A stretch of DNA of 64,000 bases from Lysobacterales bacterium (GTDB lineage Bacteria > Pseudomonadota > Gammaproteobacteria > Xanthomonadales > Rhodanobacteraceae). A model generated the notes under the pieces. That model made no database searches. It saw nothing but the letters and a program-made list of their open reading frames with translations, and was not told the DNA's origin. The position numbers and the translations under genes are program-made. This document shows positions 25,272 to 35,263 of this stretch, one piece after another. The DNA lies in NCBI GenBank assembly GCA_016707485.1, contig JADJHN010000003.1, forward strand, positions 372,001 to 436,000, given 5' to 3'. Within the stretch, counting starts at the first letter, position 1. Every line of letters begins with the position of its first letter.

Positions 25272-26333
25272 TTACTGACCGTCAACTGCAAGCTCGGTGC
25301 GGCGGTTGCGCGCACGGCCTTCCTTGGTGTCGTTCGTATCGATCGGGTTGCTCTCGCCAAAACCCTTGACGCCGGAGATCTGGCTGGCATTGACGCCATG
25401 CGAGGTCAGGTAGTCATAGACGATCTGCGCGCGGCGCTCCGAAAGCTTCTGGTTGTACTCGTCACTGCCGATGGAATCGGTGTGCCCATCGAGTTCGACG
25501 CGCACGTTCGGATTGCGGCTGAGCACATCAACGGCCTGATCGAGAATCGCGATCGAATCCGCAGTCGGTTCCTGCAGCGACGGGGTGATGTCCTTTTCGT
25601 TCGAACGCGGGCGGTCGAACTTGAAGTTGACGCCACGCAGGTCGATGACGACCGGAGTTGCGGCGGGTTCTTCCGTTGCGGCTTCCGGCGGCGGCGGGGG
25701 CGGCGGCGGTGCGGCTGCCGGCTCCGGCTCGGCTGCGGCTGCGCCACCGAAACCGATGGTCAGGCCGACCGAGACGATTCCGTCGACATAGTGGTTGTAG
25801 TCGCCGGCACCCGGGAACTGGCCACGCAGGCTGTTGTTGTCGTGGTCATAGCGGGCAGCCAGCTCGCCACGCAGGGCGACGCGCTCGTTGAAGTTGTACT
25901 GGATACCGCCACCAACGGTGGCCATCGGATCCCAACCATCATGCTGCACGGTGCCCGAATACGCCGCGTGACGAACGGCACCCAGGCCGCCGAGCACGTA
26001 CGGGCGCCATGCGGAACCCTGGTCACCGAAGAACCAGCGACCGGTCACACCGAGGCTGACGCTTTCCCACTCGTGACCGGCGCGGAACGAATCGTTCTGG
26101 AAGTCGGCATCGTTGTGGGCGATCTCTGCATCAACGGCGAAATTCGGTGAAACCCACCAGCCAATGCCAAGACCGGTGTACAGCGAGGAATCAGTGTCAC
26201 GATTGCTGTCGGAGAAATTGACGCCGACGCGCGGAGCGAGATACCAGCTTCCGTCCTGCGCATAGACAGTCGACACGCCGCCACCAAGCATGGCAACTGC
26301 GATCAATGCACTCAGTGCCTTGTGTTTCATCAT
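25272..26333 (-). CDS. OmpA family outer membrane protein
   Basis: Outer membrane porin-like protein of 353 residues that tethers the outer membrane to peptidoglycan. The ATG at 26333 has GAGGA upstream; the signal peptide MMKHKALSALIAVAMLGGGV is cleaved near VYAQ. An N-terminal beta-barrel of about 185 residues (WYLAPRVGVNFSD to VSVGLTIGFGG) is joined by a Pro/Ala/Glu linker with eight consecutive prolines to the C-terminal OmpA domain. VELDGHTDSIGSDEYNQKLS and GVKGFGESNPI carry the peptidoglycan-binding residues. The 224-base upstream region is AT-rich, in keeping with a strong promoter. A bidirectional terminator follows. Confidence 0.92.
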   Translation of the reverse strand: MMKHKALSALIAVAMLGGGVSTVYAQDGSWYLAPRVGVNFSDSNRDTDSSLYTGLGIGWWVSPNFAVDAEIAHNDADFQNDSFRAGHEWESVSLGVTGRWFFGDQGSAWRPYVLGGLGAVRHAAYSGTVQHDGWDPMATVGGGIQYNFNERVALRGELAARYDHDNNSLRGQFPGAGDYNHYVDGIVSVGLTIGFGGAAAAEPEPAAAPPPPPPPPEAATEEPAATPVVIDLRGVNFKFDRPRSNEKDITPSLQEPTADSIAILDQAVDVLSRNPNVRVELDGHTDSIGSDEYNQKLSERRAQIVYDYLTSHGVNASQISGVKGFGESNPIDTNDTKEGRARNRRTELAVDGQ

Positions 26334-26557
26334 TGCGGAATCCTCATTTTTGTTTGATCCAATTTCTACCGTCACAGCGCGACGCCAAAAGCGGACACCC
26401 TGTTGTCAGCCATCATACGATGATTCTTGGCCGGAAGAACATGATTTTAACAACAGATTCGAGTTCGAACATGAACGGACGAAAAGCCATAATTTGCTTG
26501 CTTTTCATGGAGTTGCTGCGGAAACCCAAATGAACGCCAAGTTAAGCGCAGGTCAAA

Positions 26558-28009
26558 TCAAATCGCAAACAAGTCTAACAGTTGATTGACCGGCATCGCT
26601 TCGAAGCGTGCCGCATCGGCACTGGCGGCGAGAATCCGGGACACATTCCGCGCCGGAAGCTGCGCCGTGATCGCCGCCTCGAACTTCTTCAGCAAGACCG
26701 GAATGCCCTCATCGCGGCGCTTGCGGTGTCCGATCGGATAATCGATGGAAACCTTGGCAGTGCTCGTTCCGTCCTTGAAGAACACCTGCAAAGAATTGCC
26801 GATGTAGCGCTTTTCGGGATCGAAATAGTCCTTGGTGAACTGCGGATTTTCCTTGACCGTCATCTTCGCGCGCAGGGCGTCGATTCGCGGATCCGCGGCG
26901 ACGTCATCATTGTAGTCATCAGCGACCAGGCGTCCGAAAATCAGCGGCACGGCAACCATGTACTGGATGCAATGATCGCGATCAGCGTAGTTGGCCAGCG
27001 GGCCGGTCTTGTCGATGATGCGCACGCCCGCTTCCTGGGTTTCGATCTCGATGCGCTCGATCTCGTCGATCCGCGAACCGACTTCGCCATGAAGTTGCAT
27101 GGCGCATTCAACCGCGGTCTGCGCATGGAACTCGGCGGGAAAGCTGATCTTGAACAACACGTTCTCCATGACGTAGCTGCCAAACGGGCGCTCGAACTCG
27201 AACTGCTTGCCCTTGAACGCAATGTCATAGAAACCCCATGTTTTCGCCGACAACGCCGATGGGTAGCCGACGACATTCTTGTCGACCGCGTTGAAGGCAT
27301 GGGTCACGGCGCGACGGCAGGCATCACCGGCCGCCCAGCTCTTGCGCGGCCCGGTGTTTGGCGCGTGCCGGTAGGTGCGCAGGACGCCGTTGTCGATCCA
27401 GCTGTGCGAAATGGCATTGATGATCTGCTCGCGGCTGCCGCCGAGCATGGCCGTGGCCACCGCGGTCGACGCCAGGCGAACGAGGATCACATGATCGAGG
27501 CCGACCCGGTTGAAGCTGTTCTTCAGGGCATAGCAACCCTGGATTTCATGCGCCTTGATCGCCCAGCCCAGGACATCGCGCACGCTCAGCGGCTTGCCAC
27601 CTTCGCGTTCGGCCTTGCGCGACAGGTAGTCGGCAACGGAGAGGATGGCCCCGAGGTTGTCGGACGGATGACCCCATTCGGCAGCCAGCCAGGTGTCATT
27701 GAAATCCAGCCAGCGGATCTGCGTACCAATGGCGAATGCCGCCTGCACCGGATCGAGTTCGTGGCTGGTTCCCGGAACACGCACGCCACCAGGCAGCACG
27801 GCACCGGGAACGATCGGACCGAGATGCTTGACGCAATCGGGGAATTTCATTGCCAGCATCGAGGTGGCCAGCGAATCGAGCAGCATGTAGCGCGCCGTGT
27901 CGTAGGCTTCGGGCGAATCGATGACGTAATCGACAATGTAGTTGGCGATATCGACCATGGGCTGATCGGGATCCGGCCGAACGGCCGAGCGGATGTCATG
28001 TCCGGACAT
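26558..28009 (-). CDS. prpD: 2-Methylcitrate dehydratase
   Basis: Dehydrates 2-methylcitrate to 2-methyl-cis-aconitate in the propionyl-CoA (2-methylcitrate) cycle. The ATG at 28009 gives 483 residues, the same length as E. coli PrpD. Family signatures are VQAAFAIGTQIRWLDFNDTW, AEWGHPSDNLGAIL and SHSWIDNGVLRTYRHAPNTG. It is not next to prpB and prpC, which lie about 6 kb away, and is divergent from fadH across 206 bases that must hold both promoters. Confidence 0.93.
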   Translation of the reverse strand: MSGHDIRSAVRPDPDQPMVDIANYIVDYVIDSPEAYDTARYMLLDSLATSMLAMKFPDCVKHLGPIVPGAVLPGGVRVPGTSHELDPVQAAFAIGTQIRWLDFNDTWLAAEWGHPSDNLGAILSVADYLSRKAEREGGKPLSVRDVLGWAIKAHEIQGCYALKNSFNRVGLDHVILVRLASTAVATAMLGGSREQIINAISHSWIDNGVLRTYRHAPNTGPRKSWAAGDACRRAVTHAFNAVDKNVVGYPSALSAKTWGFYDIAFKGKQFEFERPFGSYVMENVLFKISFPAEFHAQTAVECAMQLHGEVGSRIDEIERIEIETQEAGVRIIDKTGPLANYADRDHCIQYMVAVPLIFGRLVADDYNDDVAADPRIDALRAKMTVKENPQFTKDYFDPEKRYIGNSLQVFFKDGTSTAKVSIDYPIGHRKRRDEGIPVLLKKFEAAITAQLPARNVSRILAASADAARFEAMPVNQLLDLFAI

Positions 28010-28215
28010 GGGGGAGTTCCGTTGGGTTGGGAAGCATGTGTACGCGCCGGGGGCGCTGTTGCAGTCCGCTATTGTGCCAGATGGACATCGGCAAGCCGAC
28101 TGGAGAGCAATGTCGCCTCGGGGTGACTGACGATCCGGCGGGCATGGCTGGTTGCGCTTGCCCCGCAGGCGTCCGGCTGGCATCTTGAACGATCGTTTGA
28201 ATCCGGTACCGGCCC

Positions 28216-30234
28216 ATGGACTATCCGCACCTGTTTGCCCCGCTCGATCTCGGTTTCACCACCTTGCCGAATCGCGTGTTGATGGGCTCGATGCATACCG
28301 GACTCGAGGATCGGGCAAGCGATTACGACAGGCTCGCCCGCTATTTCGCGGATCGCGCACGTGGCGGCGTCGGCTTGATGGTCACCGGCGGCATCGCGCC
28401 GAACATCGAAGGCTGGCTGAAACCATTTGGCGGACGCCTGGCGATGCCCTGGCATGTCGGTCGGCACCGCAAACTGACGGCAGCCACGCACGCCGAGGGG
28501 GGACGCATCTGCATGCAGATCCTGCATGGCGGCCGCTATTCGTACCACCCGTTGCAGGTGGGCGCCTCGAAGATCAAGTCGCCGATCACGCCCTTCACCC
28601 CGCGCGCGCTGTCTCCACGCGGCGTCGAGCGGACCATCAGGGATTTCGTCAACTGCGCGAAGCTGGCCCAGGACGCCGGTTACGACGGTATCGAAATCAT
28701 GGGTTCGGAGGGTTACCTGATCAACCAGTTCGTCGCCGCGCGTACCAATACGCGCAACGACGAGTGGGGCGGCAGCGCCGAGAAGCGCATGCGCTTTCCG
28801 ATCGAGATCGTGCGCCGCAGCCGAGCCGCCGTCGGGGCCAACTTCATCATCATCTATCGCTTGTCGATGCTCGATCTGGTCAACGACGCGCAAAGCTGGC
28901 AGGAGATTGTCCAGCTTGCCAAAGCCATCGAAGCGGCCGGCGCGACCATCATCAACACCGGCATCGGCTGGCATGAAGCGCGCGTGCCGACCATCGTCAC
29001 CTCGGTGCCGCGCGGTGCCTTCGTTGCGGTGACGCGCAAGCTCAAGGGCGAAGTCAGCCTGCCCTTGATCACGACCAATCGCATCAACATGCCCGAGGTA
29101 GCCGAGCGTATCCTGGCCAGTGGCGACGCCGACATGGTGTCGATGGCCCGACCCTTGCTCGCCGATGCCGACTGGGTCAACAAGGCCCGCGCCGGCAAGG
29201 CCGATCGCATCAACACCTGCATCGCCTGCAACCAGGCCTGCCTCGACCATGTGTTCGAGAACAGGCACGCCAGTTGCCTGGTCAATCCACGCGCCTGTCA
29301 CGAGACGGAACTGGTCATCACCGCGGCGACCGTGCGCAAGCGTTATGCCGTGGTCGGCGCGGGCCCGGCCGGGCTCGCCGCGGCAACGACCCTGGCCGAT
29401 CGCGGCCATCGGGTCACCCTTTACGATCAGTCCAGCGAGATCGGTGGTCAGTTCAACATGGCCAAGCGCATCCCGGGCAAGGAGGAGTTCGCGGAGACCC
29501 TGCGCTATTTCGGCCATCGCCTTGCCGATAGCGGGGTTGAACTGCGACTGGGCACCCGCGCCGATGTGGCGGCACTCGGGAGCGAAGGGTTCGATGCGGT
29601 CATCGTCGCCACCGGAGTCACCCCGCGCATGCTGCATACACCGGGTTTCGATGATCCACGCGTGCTGAGTTACATCGATGTGCTGCGTGACAACAAGCCC
29701 GTCGGCAAGCGTGTCGCCATCATCGGTGCCGGCGGCATCGGTTTCGACATGGGCGAGTTCCTGGTCGAGGGTGCACCCTCACCGACCACCGATATCGGCC
29801 GCTGGGCAAGGGAATGGGGCGTCGATCTGACGATCGAACATCGCGGCGGACTGATCGAGGCAAAGCCCGAGCCCGCCGAACGTGAAGTATTTCTGCTGCA
29901 ACGCAGCGAAGGCCGCCTCGGCGCGCGCCTGAACAAGACCACCGGCTGGGTCCACCGGGCCACGCTCAAGGCCAAGCAGGTCAAGATGATTGGCGGAGTC
30001 AGCTACGAGCGTTTCGACGACGCCGGATTGCACATCACCGTCAATGGCAAGACGCAGACCCTTGCGGTCGACAGCGTGGTCGTCTGTGCCGGCCAGGAAC
30101 CCAACCGGACTCTGGCCGACGCGCTGATTGCCGCCGGCGTGCCAACCCATGTCATCGGCGGTGCCGATGTCGCCGCCGAGCTCGATGCCAAGCGCGCGAT
30201 CGCCCAGGGGACGCGGCTCGCGGCTGACCTCTAA
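28216..30234 (+). CDS. fadH: NADPH-dependent 2,4-dienoyl-CoA reductase
   Basis: Removes double bonds from 2,4-dienoyl-CoA so unsaturated fatty acids can enter beta-oxidation. It is 672 residues, the normal length. An N-terminal FMN TIM barrel of the old yellow enzyme family (MGSMHTGLED, GGRYSYHPLQVGAS, GSEGYLINQF) is followed by the 4Fe-4S cysteines in CIACNQACLDHVF and ASCLVNPRAC. The FAD-binding motif is VVGAGPAGLAAATTLADRGH, and a second nucleotide motif is VAIIGAGGIGFDMGEFL. It stands alone, divergent from prpD. Confidence 0.94.
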   Translation: MDYPHLFAPLDLGFTTLPNRVLMGSMHTGLEDRASDYDRLARYFADRARGGVGLMVTGGIAPNIEGWLKPFGGRLAMPWHVGRHRKLTAATHAEGGRICMQILHGGRYSYHPLQVGASKIKSPITPFTPRALSPRGVERTIRDFVNCAKLAQDAGYDGIEIMGSEGYLINQFVAARTNTRNDEWGGSAEKRMRFPIEIVRRSRAAVGANFIIIYRLSMLDLVNDAQSWQEIVQLAKAIEAAGATIINTGIGWHEARVPTIVTSVPRGAFVAVTRKLKGEVSLPLITTNRINMPEVAERILASGDADMVSMARPLLADADWVNKARAGKADRINTCIACNQACLDHVFENRHASCLVNPRACHETELVITAATVRKRYAVVGAGPAGLAAATTLADRGHRVTLYDQSSEIGGQFNMAKRIPGKEEFAETLRYFGHRLADSGVELRLGTRADVAALGSEGFDAVIVATGVTPRMLHTPGFDDPRVLSYIDVLRDNKPVGKRVAIIGAGGIGFDMGEFLVEGAPSPTTDIGRWAREWGVDLTIEHRGGLIEAKPEPAEREVFLLQRSEGRLGARLNKTTGWVHRATLKAKQVKMIGGVSYERFDDAGLHITVNGKTQTLAVDSVVVCAGQEPNRTLADALIAAGVPTHVIGGADVAAELDAKRAIAQGTRLAADL

Positions 30235-30422
30235 AGCAACACTGATCAAGGTCAACGATGCCGGATGGGCGTATTGCGTTTTCGACGTTATCCGCCCAGC
30301 TGGTTTGTGCAATTCATTCGGCGCAAAATGCCGAGCGGATCACACTCTCCTGCTCGCCCGTGTCACGATTCGACGCGGTTTTGCGATTTAGCATCCACGG
30401 AATCTTCAGTGGAGTCACGGTC

Positions 30423-33314
30423 ATGCCCTGCACAGCGTTTCGTCGCGTTTCGCTCATAGGCGGCTTGGTTGCCGCATTTTTCACCTCGGCGGCACTGGCC
30501 GCGGTCGGAACCTGGAGCACCACCGGCCCCTATGGCGGCTCGAATTACCTGCTCAAGGTCTACGAACCCGGTCCAAGCACGTTGTTCGCCGCTGGCCGCG
30601 GCGGCCTGTTCCGCAGCTATAGCAGCGGAGGCACATGGGAGCGGATCGAGGTTGGCTTGCCGGAGGCGGTCTATGTGAACGCGATGGACACGAGCACGAT
30701 CGCGCCGGTTGTCTACCTGTCCACCTATGCGGGTTTGTATCGAACCGGCAACGCCGGTGATTTGTGGGTGCCGATCAGTACTCCGCTGTCAGGCGACAAC
30801 GTCACACTCGATGTCAGCGTGCAGCGCGCCACCAGCAACAACATCGCCATCGCAACCACGGCCGGCGCCTATGTCTCGACCAATGCAGGCAGCACCTGGA
30901 CAGGTCCTGGCGCGTCCGCGAGTGGTGGCGGTTACAGCAAGATCGTCTTCGCCGCCGATGGCTCGCTGTATCTCGGCATCCAGTATGCGGATCCCGGCAT
31001 TTTCAGCGGCGCGACCTTGCTCAAGAGCACCGATGGTGGCGGCACGTGGGCACCCCTCGCCACGCAGCCACCTGGCTTGTGGGGCATTGATCAGCTATCG
31101 GTTTCTCCAGCCGATCCGCAACGGGTCTTTGCCAGTGACGGCGCAACCATGGTAACCAGCGGCAATGGCGGCAGCACCTGGTCGACAGTCACTTTGCCCG
31201 CCAGCGGATCCGGTTGCCAGCAAGTGGTGGCGATTACGCCGAGTCCTGCATCGGCCACTGGGGCGTTTGTCGGCTGCAGATCGAATGGTGTGCATTTTGC
31301 TGCGGACGTGATGCTTCCCGCTCCGGCTTGGACGGACTGGACTGCGGCCAACGCACTGACCGCCAATGGAACCGATCCGGTCCAGGCTAGCGAGATCGCC
31401 GTACATCCCGGCTACCCGACGACGCCCACGCTATGGACTGGAACCATCGATGCCGGCGTGTTCCGCTCGACCAATGGCGGCACCGCCTGGGCACCGGTCA
31501 ACAACGGCTACCAATCCGCCAACATCCGTGCACTCGCGCCGCATCCGCTGGATCAAAGTGCATCGGGCGCAGTCCTGCTGGCAGGCTACGGCGATGCATT
31601 CTCCACCGCGACGCCTGTCTACAAGTCGTCGGACGGCGGTGCGAGCTGGGCTGCATCGCTGGGGGGGCTCAACGCGGAGCAGATCCGTTCTATGGTGATC
31701 GATCCGACCACCGTCGACAACACCCTGACCACCTCCGAGTCCTTCACCGTGTATGCCTCGGGCCGTTCGGAACGCATTCCCACGCCGGCAAGCCGCGACG
31801 GTGGCATCTACAAGAGCACCGATGCGGGAGCAACCTGGACGACCATCGACAATGGCATCGCCACCGTTTCCGGAACGCGATACCTGGGCACGGCGCGTGC
31901 GATTGTGTTGGACCCGAATTCCTGTGCGAGCCCTCCCTGCGTTGCCGGGTCGAGTCCACTGCAAACGCTGTATGTGGCCGGCACCGGAGTTCCGGCTGAA
32001 CCCGGACTGCCTTATCAATCCGCCCGGGTCTACAAGAGCACCAATGCAGGCGCTTCATGGGTGGCCTCGGAGAGTGGCTTGCCAACCACCGAAGATCTTG
32101 GGCCTCCAGGAACATTCAACTACGTCTACCGGATTGTCGTTCCCCTGGTGATCGACCCGGCCAACCCGTCCACGCTGTACCTGGGTACGACCACCTCCTG
32201 GAATGCCGAGTCTTTCGGCGGCGTTTTCCCGACCGCCGCCAATGGCGTCTTCAAGTCCACCAATGGCGGCGCAACCTGGGTCAACTCCAGCAACGGCCTG
32301 CCACGCTTTGGTGGACCCGGGACCTCGCATTACGACGTCCTGGCCCTGGCGATCAATCCGGCCAATACGCAGGTCCTCTATGCGGGGGTGACGAGCTTCG
32401 CGTACACCGGTGCCGTTGGCAGCATCTACAAGAGCACGGATGGCGGCGCCAACTGGTTCGAAACCAGCACCGGCATCGCCGGCCAGGATGTCCGCGCCTT
32501 GTTCATCGATTCGGCCGACAGCAGCGGTGACACGATCTACGCCGGCACCGGTGGCAATGGTGCCAATCCGGGCGGCGTTTATCGCAGCACCGATGGCGGT
32601 GCCACCTGGAACTCGTTGAGCATCGGCCTTCCGGCTGACGCCGCCCTCGCCCTGACCATGCCACCACGCGCACTGGGCGCTCCGGCCCGCATCGTCGCCG
32701 GCACCACCGCCGGAGTCTGGGAATACACGGCTACGCCCGACGAAGACGCGGATGGCTCGCCTTCGGCCGTCGAAAACAGCGTGCTGGCAGGTGACGGCAA
32801 TGGAGATGGCACGCCCGATGCAATGCAATCCAATGTCGCATCGACCTCCGCAAGCAGTACCAGTGCAACAAACGCCTCGGCGCCCACGGGAACAATCGTG
32901 CGCACGACGATGGAAATTGTCTCGGCAACGTGCAGCCAGCTCAACGACAGCACGACACAACCCGCCGATCTGTATCCACCCGATCCACTCGGCTCGGCAT
33001 CGAGCCACACGCCGTGGGGACTGGTCCACTTCTCCATGCCCGACTGCAGCCAGGCTACTGTCCTTGTCACCTTTCATGGCGCCAATTTCGGACCGGGCTG
33101 GAAATGGCGCAACTATGGTCCGCGCATCCCCGGCGATGCATCGACGTTTGGCTGGTATTCGTTCGCCGGTGCACGGCGCATCGATGGACAAACCTGGGAG
33201 CTGAAGATTGACGCCAGTCGGCAGGGCAATTATCGGGCTGATGCCAACAACATCCTGTTCATCGGTGGCCCCGGCGACCTGCCCGACTCGATCTTCGATC
33301 ACGGCTTCGAATAA
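30423..33314 (+). CDS. Secreted BNR/Asp-box repeat protein with C-terminal IFxxGFE motif
   Basis: A 963-residue exported protein of unknown substrate. The ATG at 30423 has GGAG upstream and opens a signal peptide cleaved near SAALAAVG. The body holds at least eight Asp-box type repeats (STDGGGTW, STNGGTAW, SSDGGASW, STDAGATW, STNAGASW, STNGGATW, STDGGANW, STDGGATW), as in sortilin-like and sialidase or xyloglucanase-like beta-propellers. No glycosidase active site was recognised. After the propeller comes DEDADGSPSAVENSVLAGDG, which looks like a calcium-binding acidic linker, and then a Cys-containing domain. The last residues are DSIFDHGFE, shared in form with the two proteases at 53-61 kb. 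Confidence 0.82.
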   Translation: MPCTAFRRVSLIGGLVAAFFTSAALAAVGTWSTTGPYGGSNYLLKVYEPGPSTLFAAGRGGLFRSYSSGGTWERIEVGLPEAVYVNAMDTSTIAPVVYLSTYAGLYRTGNAGDLWVPISTPLSGDNVTLDVSVQRATSNNIAIATTAGAYVSTNAGSTWTGPGASASGGGYSKIVFAADGSLYLGIQYADPGIFSGATLLKSTDGGGTWAPLATQPPGLWGIDQLSVSPADPQRVFASDGATMVTSGNGGSTWSTVTLPASGSGCQQVVAITPSPASATGAFVGCRSNGVHFAADVMLPAPAWTDWTAANALTANGTDPVQASEIAVHPGYPTTPTLWTGTIDAGVFRSTNGGTAWAPVNNGYQSANIRALAPHPLDQSASGAVLLAGYGDAFSTATPVYKSSDGGASWAASLGGLNAEQIRSMVIDPTTVDNTLTTSESFTVYASGRSERIPTPASRDGGIYKSTDAGATWTTIDNGIATVSGTRYLGTARAIVLDPNSCASPPCVAGSSPLQTLYVAGTGVPAEPGLPYQSARVYKSTNAGASWVASESGLPTTEDLGPPGTFNYVYRIVVPLVIDPANPSTLYLGTTTSWNAESFGGVFPTAANGVFKSTNGGATWVNSSNGLPRFGGPGTSHYDVLALAINPANTQVLYAGVTSFAYTGAVGSIYKSTDGGANWFETSTGIAGQDVRALFIDSADSSGDTIYAGTGGNGANPGGVYRSTDGGATWNSLSIGLPADAALALTMPPRALGAPARIVAGTTAGVWEYTATPDEDADGSPSAVENSVLAGDGNGDGTPDAMQSNVASTSASSTSATNASAPTGTIVRTTMEIVSATCSQLNDSTTQPADLYPPDPLGSASSHTPWGLVHFSMPDCSQATVLVTFHGANFGPGWKWRNYGPRIPGDASTFGWYSFAGARRIDGQTWELKIDASRQGNYRADANNILFIGGPGDLPDSIFDHGFE

Positions 33315-33329
33315 GCAAGCCTTGAAAGC

Positions 33330-33362
33330 GAAGGGCCTCGGAACAACATTTCGAGGCCCTTC
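33330..33362 (+). terminator. Hairpin terminator after the BNR protein gene
   Basis: A perfect 11-bp stem (33330-33340 with 33352-33362, GAAGGGCCTCG and its complement) around an 11-base loop starts 16 bases past the stop. The T run is weak, so efficiency is uncertain. It also lies just upstream of the gst ribosome binding site. Confidence 0.65.
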
Positions 33363-33377
33363 TGCAAGGAGTTGCGC

Positions 33378-33986
33378 ATGAAGCTCTACTGTCTGCCCGG
33401 TGCCTGTTCGCTTGCCGACCACATCGTTCTCGAGTGGATCGGCAAGCCCTACGAAATCAGCGTGGTTCCGCGCGATCAACTGAAAACCGGTTACCTCAAG
33501 ATCAACCCGAACGGCGCCGTACCGGCACTCGAAGTCGACGGCTGGGTGCTGACCCAGAACTCGGCGATCCTGAATTACCTCGCCGATGAAAATCCCGAAA
33601 GCGGTCTGGGTGGCGATGGCTCGGCGAAAAGCCGTGCCGAAATCAACCGCTGGCTGGCCTTTGTCAACGCCGATGTGCATCCGGCATTCAAACCCCTCTT
33701 CGGCACCACCGCCTATCTCGAGGATCCCGCGATGATCGAAAAGAGCAAGGATGCGGCGCGCAAGAGCCTGCGTGGATTGTTCGAAAAGGCCAATGCCCAG
33801 CTTGAAGGACGCGACTGGCTGGCGGGAACGCGGTCAATCGCCGATCCGTATCTTTATGTGGTCTTGCGCTGGGCGCAGGCCTTGAACATCGACCTTTCCG
33901 GATTCGACAACCTGGCTGCCTTCAGCAAGCGCATGGAAAGCGATCCAGCCGTCGGCAAGGTACTCAAGGCCGAAGGCTTGGCCTGA
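33378..33986 (+). CDS. Glutathione S-transferase, beta-class-like
   Basis: Cytoplasmic detoxification enzyme of 202 residues. The ATG at 33378 has AAGGA upstream. The thioredoxin-like N-terminal domain begins MKLYCLPGACSLADHIVLEW, with the Cys of beta-class enzymes near residue 10. The glutathione-binding turn is NPNGAVPALEVDGWVLTQNSAIL. The helical C-terminal domain has TRSIADPYLYVVLRWA. The beta class is typical of proteobacteria. It is flanked by terminators on both sides, so it is probably monocistronic. Confidence 0.9.
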   Translation: MKLYCLPGACSLADHIVLEWIGKPYEISVVPRDQLKTGYLKINPNGAVPALEVDGWVLTQNSAILNYLADENPESGLGGDGSAKSRAEINRWLAFVNADVHPAFKPLFGTTAYLEDPAMIEKSKDAARKSLRGLFEKANAQLEGRDWLAGTRSIADPYLYVVLRWAQALNIDLSGFDNLAAFSKRMESDPAVGKVLKAEGLA

Positions 33987-34017
33987 GCCGATTCGATCGG
34001 CTCCTCCTCACACACGG

Positions 34018-34046
34018 AGGCCGCGCAATGCGCGGCCTTCTGATTT
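34018..34046 (+). terminator. Rho-independent terminator after gst
   Basis: A 9-bp stem (AGGCCGCGC at 34018-34026 with GCGCGGCCT at 34030-34038) and 3-base loop are followed by TCTGATTTT. It lies 32 bases past the gst stop and 13 bases before the end of the convergent prpC. Confidence 0.85.
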
Positions 34047-34058
34047 TCCGGATCTGCT

Positions 34059-35207
34059 TCAGCGCCTTTCGATGGGCACGAACTCGAGATCCTCGGGCCC
34101 GGTGTAATTCGCACTGGGGCGGATGATCTTGCCGTCGATGCGCTGCTCGATCACGTGCGCGCTCCAGCCCGCGGTGCGCGCAATGACGAAGAGCGGCGTG
34201 AACATCGCCGTCGGCACACCCATCATGTGGTAGCTCACCGCGCTGAACCAGTCGAGGTTCGGGAACATCTTCTTGATTTCCCACATGGTCGATTCAAGGC
34301 GCTCGGCAATGTCGAACATCTTCGTGTTGTCCTGTTCGGCAGACAACTCGCGGGCGACTTCCTTGATCACCTTGTTGCGCGGATCGCTGACCGTGTAGAC
34401 CGGGTGGCCGAAGCCGATCACGACTTCCTTGCGCTCGACGCGCTCGCGGATATCGGCCTCGGCCTCGTCCGGCGTGTCGTAGCGTTTCTGGATCTCGAAG
34501 GCGACTTCGTTGGCGCCGCCGTGCTTCGGGCCGCGCAGGGCACCAATGCCGCCGGCGATGCTCGAATACATGTCGCTGCCGGTGCCGGCAATCACGCGCG
34601 AAGCAAAGGTCGACGCGTTGAACTCGTGCTCGGCGTAGAGGATCAGCGAGGTGTGCATGGCTCGCACCCAGGATGCACTCGGCGACGTGCCATGCAGCAA
34701 ATGCAGGAAATGTCCGCCGATCGAATCGTCATCGGTCTCGACATCGATGCGCTTGCCGTTGACCGCGAAGTGATACCAGTACAGCAGGATCGAGCCAAGC
34801 GACGCCATCAGCCGATCGGCGATATCGCGCGCGCCAGGATGATTGTGATCGTCCTTCTCGGGCAGCACGCAACCGAGGATGGAGACCCCCGTGCGCATGA
34901 CATCCATCGGATGCGCCGAAGCCGGGATCTGCTCAAGTGCGCTCTTCAACGCGGCCGGAATCCCGCGCAGGGATTTCAGCTTGCTCTTGTAGGCGGCCAG
35001 TTCGGCCACGGTCGGCAACTTCCCGTGCACGAGCAGGTGGGCGATTTCCTCGAACTCGCAGGTCGTTGCGACATCGAGGATGTCATAGCCGCGATAGTGC
35101 AGATCGTTGCCGGTCTTGCCGACCGTGCACAGCGCCGTGTTGCCGGCAGCGACTCCGGACAGGGCAACGGACTTCTTCGGTTTGAACGGGGTCGCTGGTT
35201 CGGTCAT
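34059..35207 (-). CDS. prpC: 2-Methylcitrate synthase
   Basis: Condenses propionyl-CoA with oxaloacetate. The ATG at 35207 has GGAG upstream and gives 382 residues, the size of PrpC and shorter than the hexameric citrate synthase GltA. Citrate synthase fold motifs are LHYRGYDILD at the N-terminus, the first active-site His in FNASTFASRVIAGTGSDMYS and GPKHGGANE, the second in IGFGHPVY, and PRNKVIKEVA. The opening VALSGVAAGNTALCTVGKTG is typical of PrpC rather than GltA. It follows prpB by 56 bases in one leftward unit. Confidence 0.93.
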   Translation of the reverse strand: MTEPATPFKPKKSVALSGVAAGNTALCTVGKTGNDLHYRGYDILDVATTCEFEEIAHLLVHGKLPTVAELAAYKSKLKSLRGIPAALKSALEQIPASAHPMDVMRTGVSILGCVLPEKDDHNHPGARDIADRLMASLGSILLYWYHFAVNGKRIDVETDDDSIGGHFLHLLHGTSPSASWVRAMHTSLILYAEHEFNASTFASRVIAGTGSDMYSSIAGGIGALRGPKHGGANEVAFEIQKRYDTPDEAEADIRERVERKEVVIGFGHPVYTVSDPRNKVIKEVARELSAEQDNTKMFDIAERLESTMWEIKKMFPNLDWFSAVSYHMMGVPTAMFTPLFVIARTAGWSAHVIEQRIDGKIIRPSANYTGPEDLEFVPIERR

Positions 35208-35263
35208 TTCTTTCTCCGGATCAATGGTTCGTTTCACGGACAACCGAAATTGCCCGCTTGCAC

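Noticed and set aside
26582..28126. 514-codon frame opposite prpD
   Set aside because: Antisense to a full-length, family-matching prpD and without any domain.
30600..32640. Repeats in the BNR gene as a CRISPR or DNA repeat array
   Set aside because: The repeated units are degenerate Asp-box codons within one reading frame, spaced irregularly, not DNA repeats with unique spacers.
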